Of a stretch of DNA of 64,000 nucleotides, positions 63,272-64,000 are shown one piece after another. Below the pieces are notes generated by a model. That model saw only the letters and a list, made by a program, of their open reading frames with translations, had not been told where the DNA came from and ran no database searches. A program made the translations under genes and the position numbers. The DNA is from Nannocystis punicea (GTDB lineage Bacteria > Myxococcota_A > Polyangia > Nannocystales > Nannocystaceae), in assembly GCF_026965555.1 (NCBI RefSeq), contig NZ_CP114040.1, positions 1,612,001 to 1,676,000 on the forward strand. The letters run 5' to 3'. Positions within the stretch are counted from its first letter, which is position 1, and every line of letters begins with the position of its first letter.

Positions 63272-63479
63272 GCCGACGAGCCCGCAGCGGCGCCGACGCG
63301 ACGAACAGGGGCAGCCCGAGCGGCCCGAGCCACGCCGGCATACAGCCTGTCTCTGCGAGCAGGTGACGCACGGCGGCGTGGCCGAGTGCGGCGGGGATCG
63401 CCGGCAGTGCGAACACGAGCGTCATCAGCGACCCGTGGAGCGTGAACGCGCGGTTGGACGTCGCCGGCGACACGAAGCG
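63272..63479 (-). pseudogene. Cytochrome c oxidase subunit I fragment
   Basis: Minus-strand reading gives FVSPATSNRAFTLHGSLMTL and FALPAIPAALG, the second helix of CoxA-type subunit I, including the His in LHGSLM that in the family ligates heme. The following residues (WLGPLGLPLFVASAPLRA) loosely resemble the next helix. There is no N-terminal helix before it and no later catalytic helices. It is a short remnant. Confidence 0.5.
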
Positions 63480-63513
63480 GGGCTGCCGTTCCGCGCGTGG
63501 CTGTGAGCGCGGG

Positions 63514-63999
63514 TCAGCGAGGACTGGCGACCTCGAAGGTCGGCGGGCGGCTGCCGGCGCGCCGGCGCGACCACACGGTCCATTCCCACTGGCTGACGCC
63601 GTCGAGGTCCTCGCCGTCGGCCGTGATCTCGCCCGACTCGTACAGGGCGACGAGCGTGTCGAGCAGCGACTCGAAGTCGTAGGCGACGATCTCGCGGTCG
63701 TTGTCGTCGTGCCAGAAGCCGACGAGCTCGTCGGCCTCGCCGCCGAACTCGCCGCTGGGGTCGAGGCAGATGTCGTTGCCCGACGGGTCGTGCAGCAACG
63801 GCAGCCAGGCCGGGTTCCACCACTGGGGCTCGTCGGCGAACCACTCGCGGCCCTGGGCGCGCCGGGCCAGGGCCTCGTCGACCGAATAGAGCGAGTAGAC
63901 GAACGCGATCGGCATGAACTCGCCGCCGCCGTCGTGCCAGGCCCACAGCTGGCGCAGCGCCGGCGGCAGCGGACGGCCGAGCTCGCGCTCGCAGGCGTC
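63514..63999 (-). CDS. SMI1/KNR4 (SUKH) family protein, 5' end outside the window
   Basis: The frame is open to the right edge. It reads CERELGRPLPPALRQLWAWH and DGGGEF before the internal ATG at 63915, then WWNPAWLPLLHDPSGNDICL, FGGEADELVGFWHDDNDREI and YDFESLLDTLVALYESG. These are typical SUKH features (N-terminal helix with LPPALR, the WLPL strand and the D-x-x-x-x-V-x-x-F-x-H turn). SUKH proteins often serve as immunity factors to toxins or as binding adaptors. It is the second SUKH gene in the window, unrelated in detail to that at 22795. Confidence 0.75.
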   Translation of the reverse strand, partial: DACERELGRPLPPALRQLWAWHDGGGEFMPIAFVYSLYSVDEALARRAQGREWFADEPQWWNPAWLPLLHDPSGNDICLDPSGEFGGEADELVGFWHDDNDREIVAYDFESLLDTLVALYESGEITADGEDLDGVSQWEWTVWSRRRAGSRPPTFEVASPR

Positions 64000-64000
64000 G

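Noticed and set aside
1..64000. CRISPR arrays, rRNA and tRNA genes
   Set aside because: No regularly spaced direct repeats and no recognisable rRNA or tRNA sequence were found on reading; absence by eye is not proof.

Overview
The window is about 70% G+C, has long genes with strong third-position G/C bias, and encodes many Ser/Thr kinases, FG-GAP and von Willebrand lipoproteins, FHA/sigma-54 regulators and proteins with a Cys-plus-membrane-helix-plus-Arg tail resembling MYXO-CTERM. This suggests a myxobacterium, most likely of the Nannocystis/Plesiocystis group. That assignment is inference from gene content; no rRNA or tRNA was seen.

Layout. 0-14 kb: the 3' end of a surface protein, a GAF-PAS histidine kinase, an AraC regulator overlapping an aldo/keto reductase, an aerolysin-like pore-forming protein, an FHA-type sigma-54 activator paired with a large Ser/Thr kinase/FG-GAP protein, a second AraC regulator, then 1.1 kb without a recognised gene. 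14-23 kb: a peptide (RiPP) locus of the grasp-with-spasm type. It has three tandem double-glycine precursors, an ATP-grasp ligase, a 66-residue protein, a SPASM protein without a radical-SAM triad, an erythromycin-esterase-like lipoprotein, and a C39-peptidase ABC exporter between two HlyD-type adaptors. The genes from the ligase to the second adaptor are nearly all overlapping. 23-30 kb: a SUKH protein, a tandem pair of paralogous envelope proteins, and a MacB-like ABC transporter whose permease carries a frameshift. 30.6-33.2 kb: a second graspetide-type locus with two double-glycine precursors, a strong hairpin, another ATP-grasp ligase and a PpiC-related peptide-maturation protein. It has no exporter of its own.

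33-46 kb: an EF-hand lipoprotein, a glutathione transferase, a third copy of the envelope paralog family, a tripartite RND efflux operon, and a divergent NtrC-type two-component system. 46-53.4 kb: a scarred accessory region. It holds a PAS-STAS gene cut off next to a tyrosine-recombinase remnant, a partial duplication of a vWA/FG-GAP lipoprotein gene pair, a MarR regulator with a palindromic operator, and a second STAS remnant. 53-64 kb: a methyltransferase, several envelope proteins of unknown role, TatD, an IS5-family element beside a broken sigma-54 activator, a cytochrome oxidase fragment, and a SUKH gene running off the window end.

The most interesting content is the pair of ATP-grasp peptide loci within 19 kb. 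They have unrelated precursors and different accessory enzymes, and only one carries a leader-cleaving exporter. They may be two parallel modification pathways sharing one export route; this sharing is inference.
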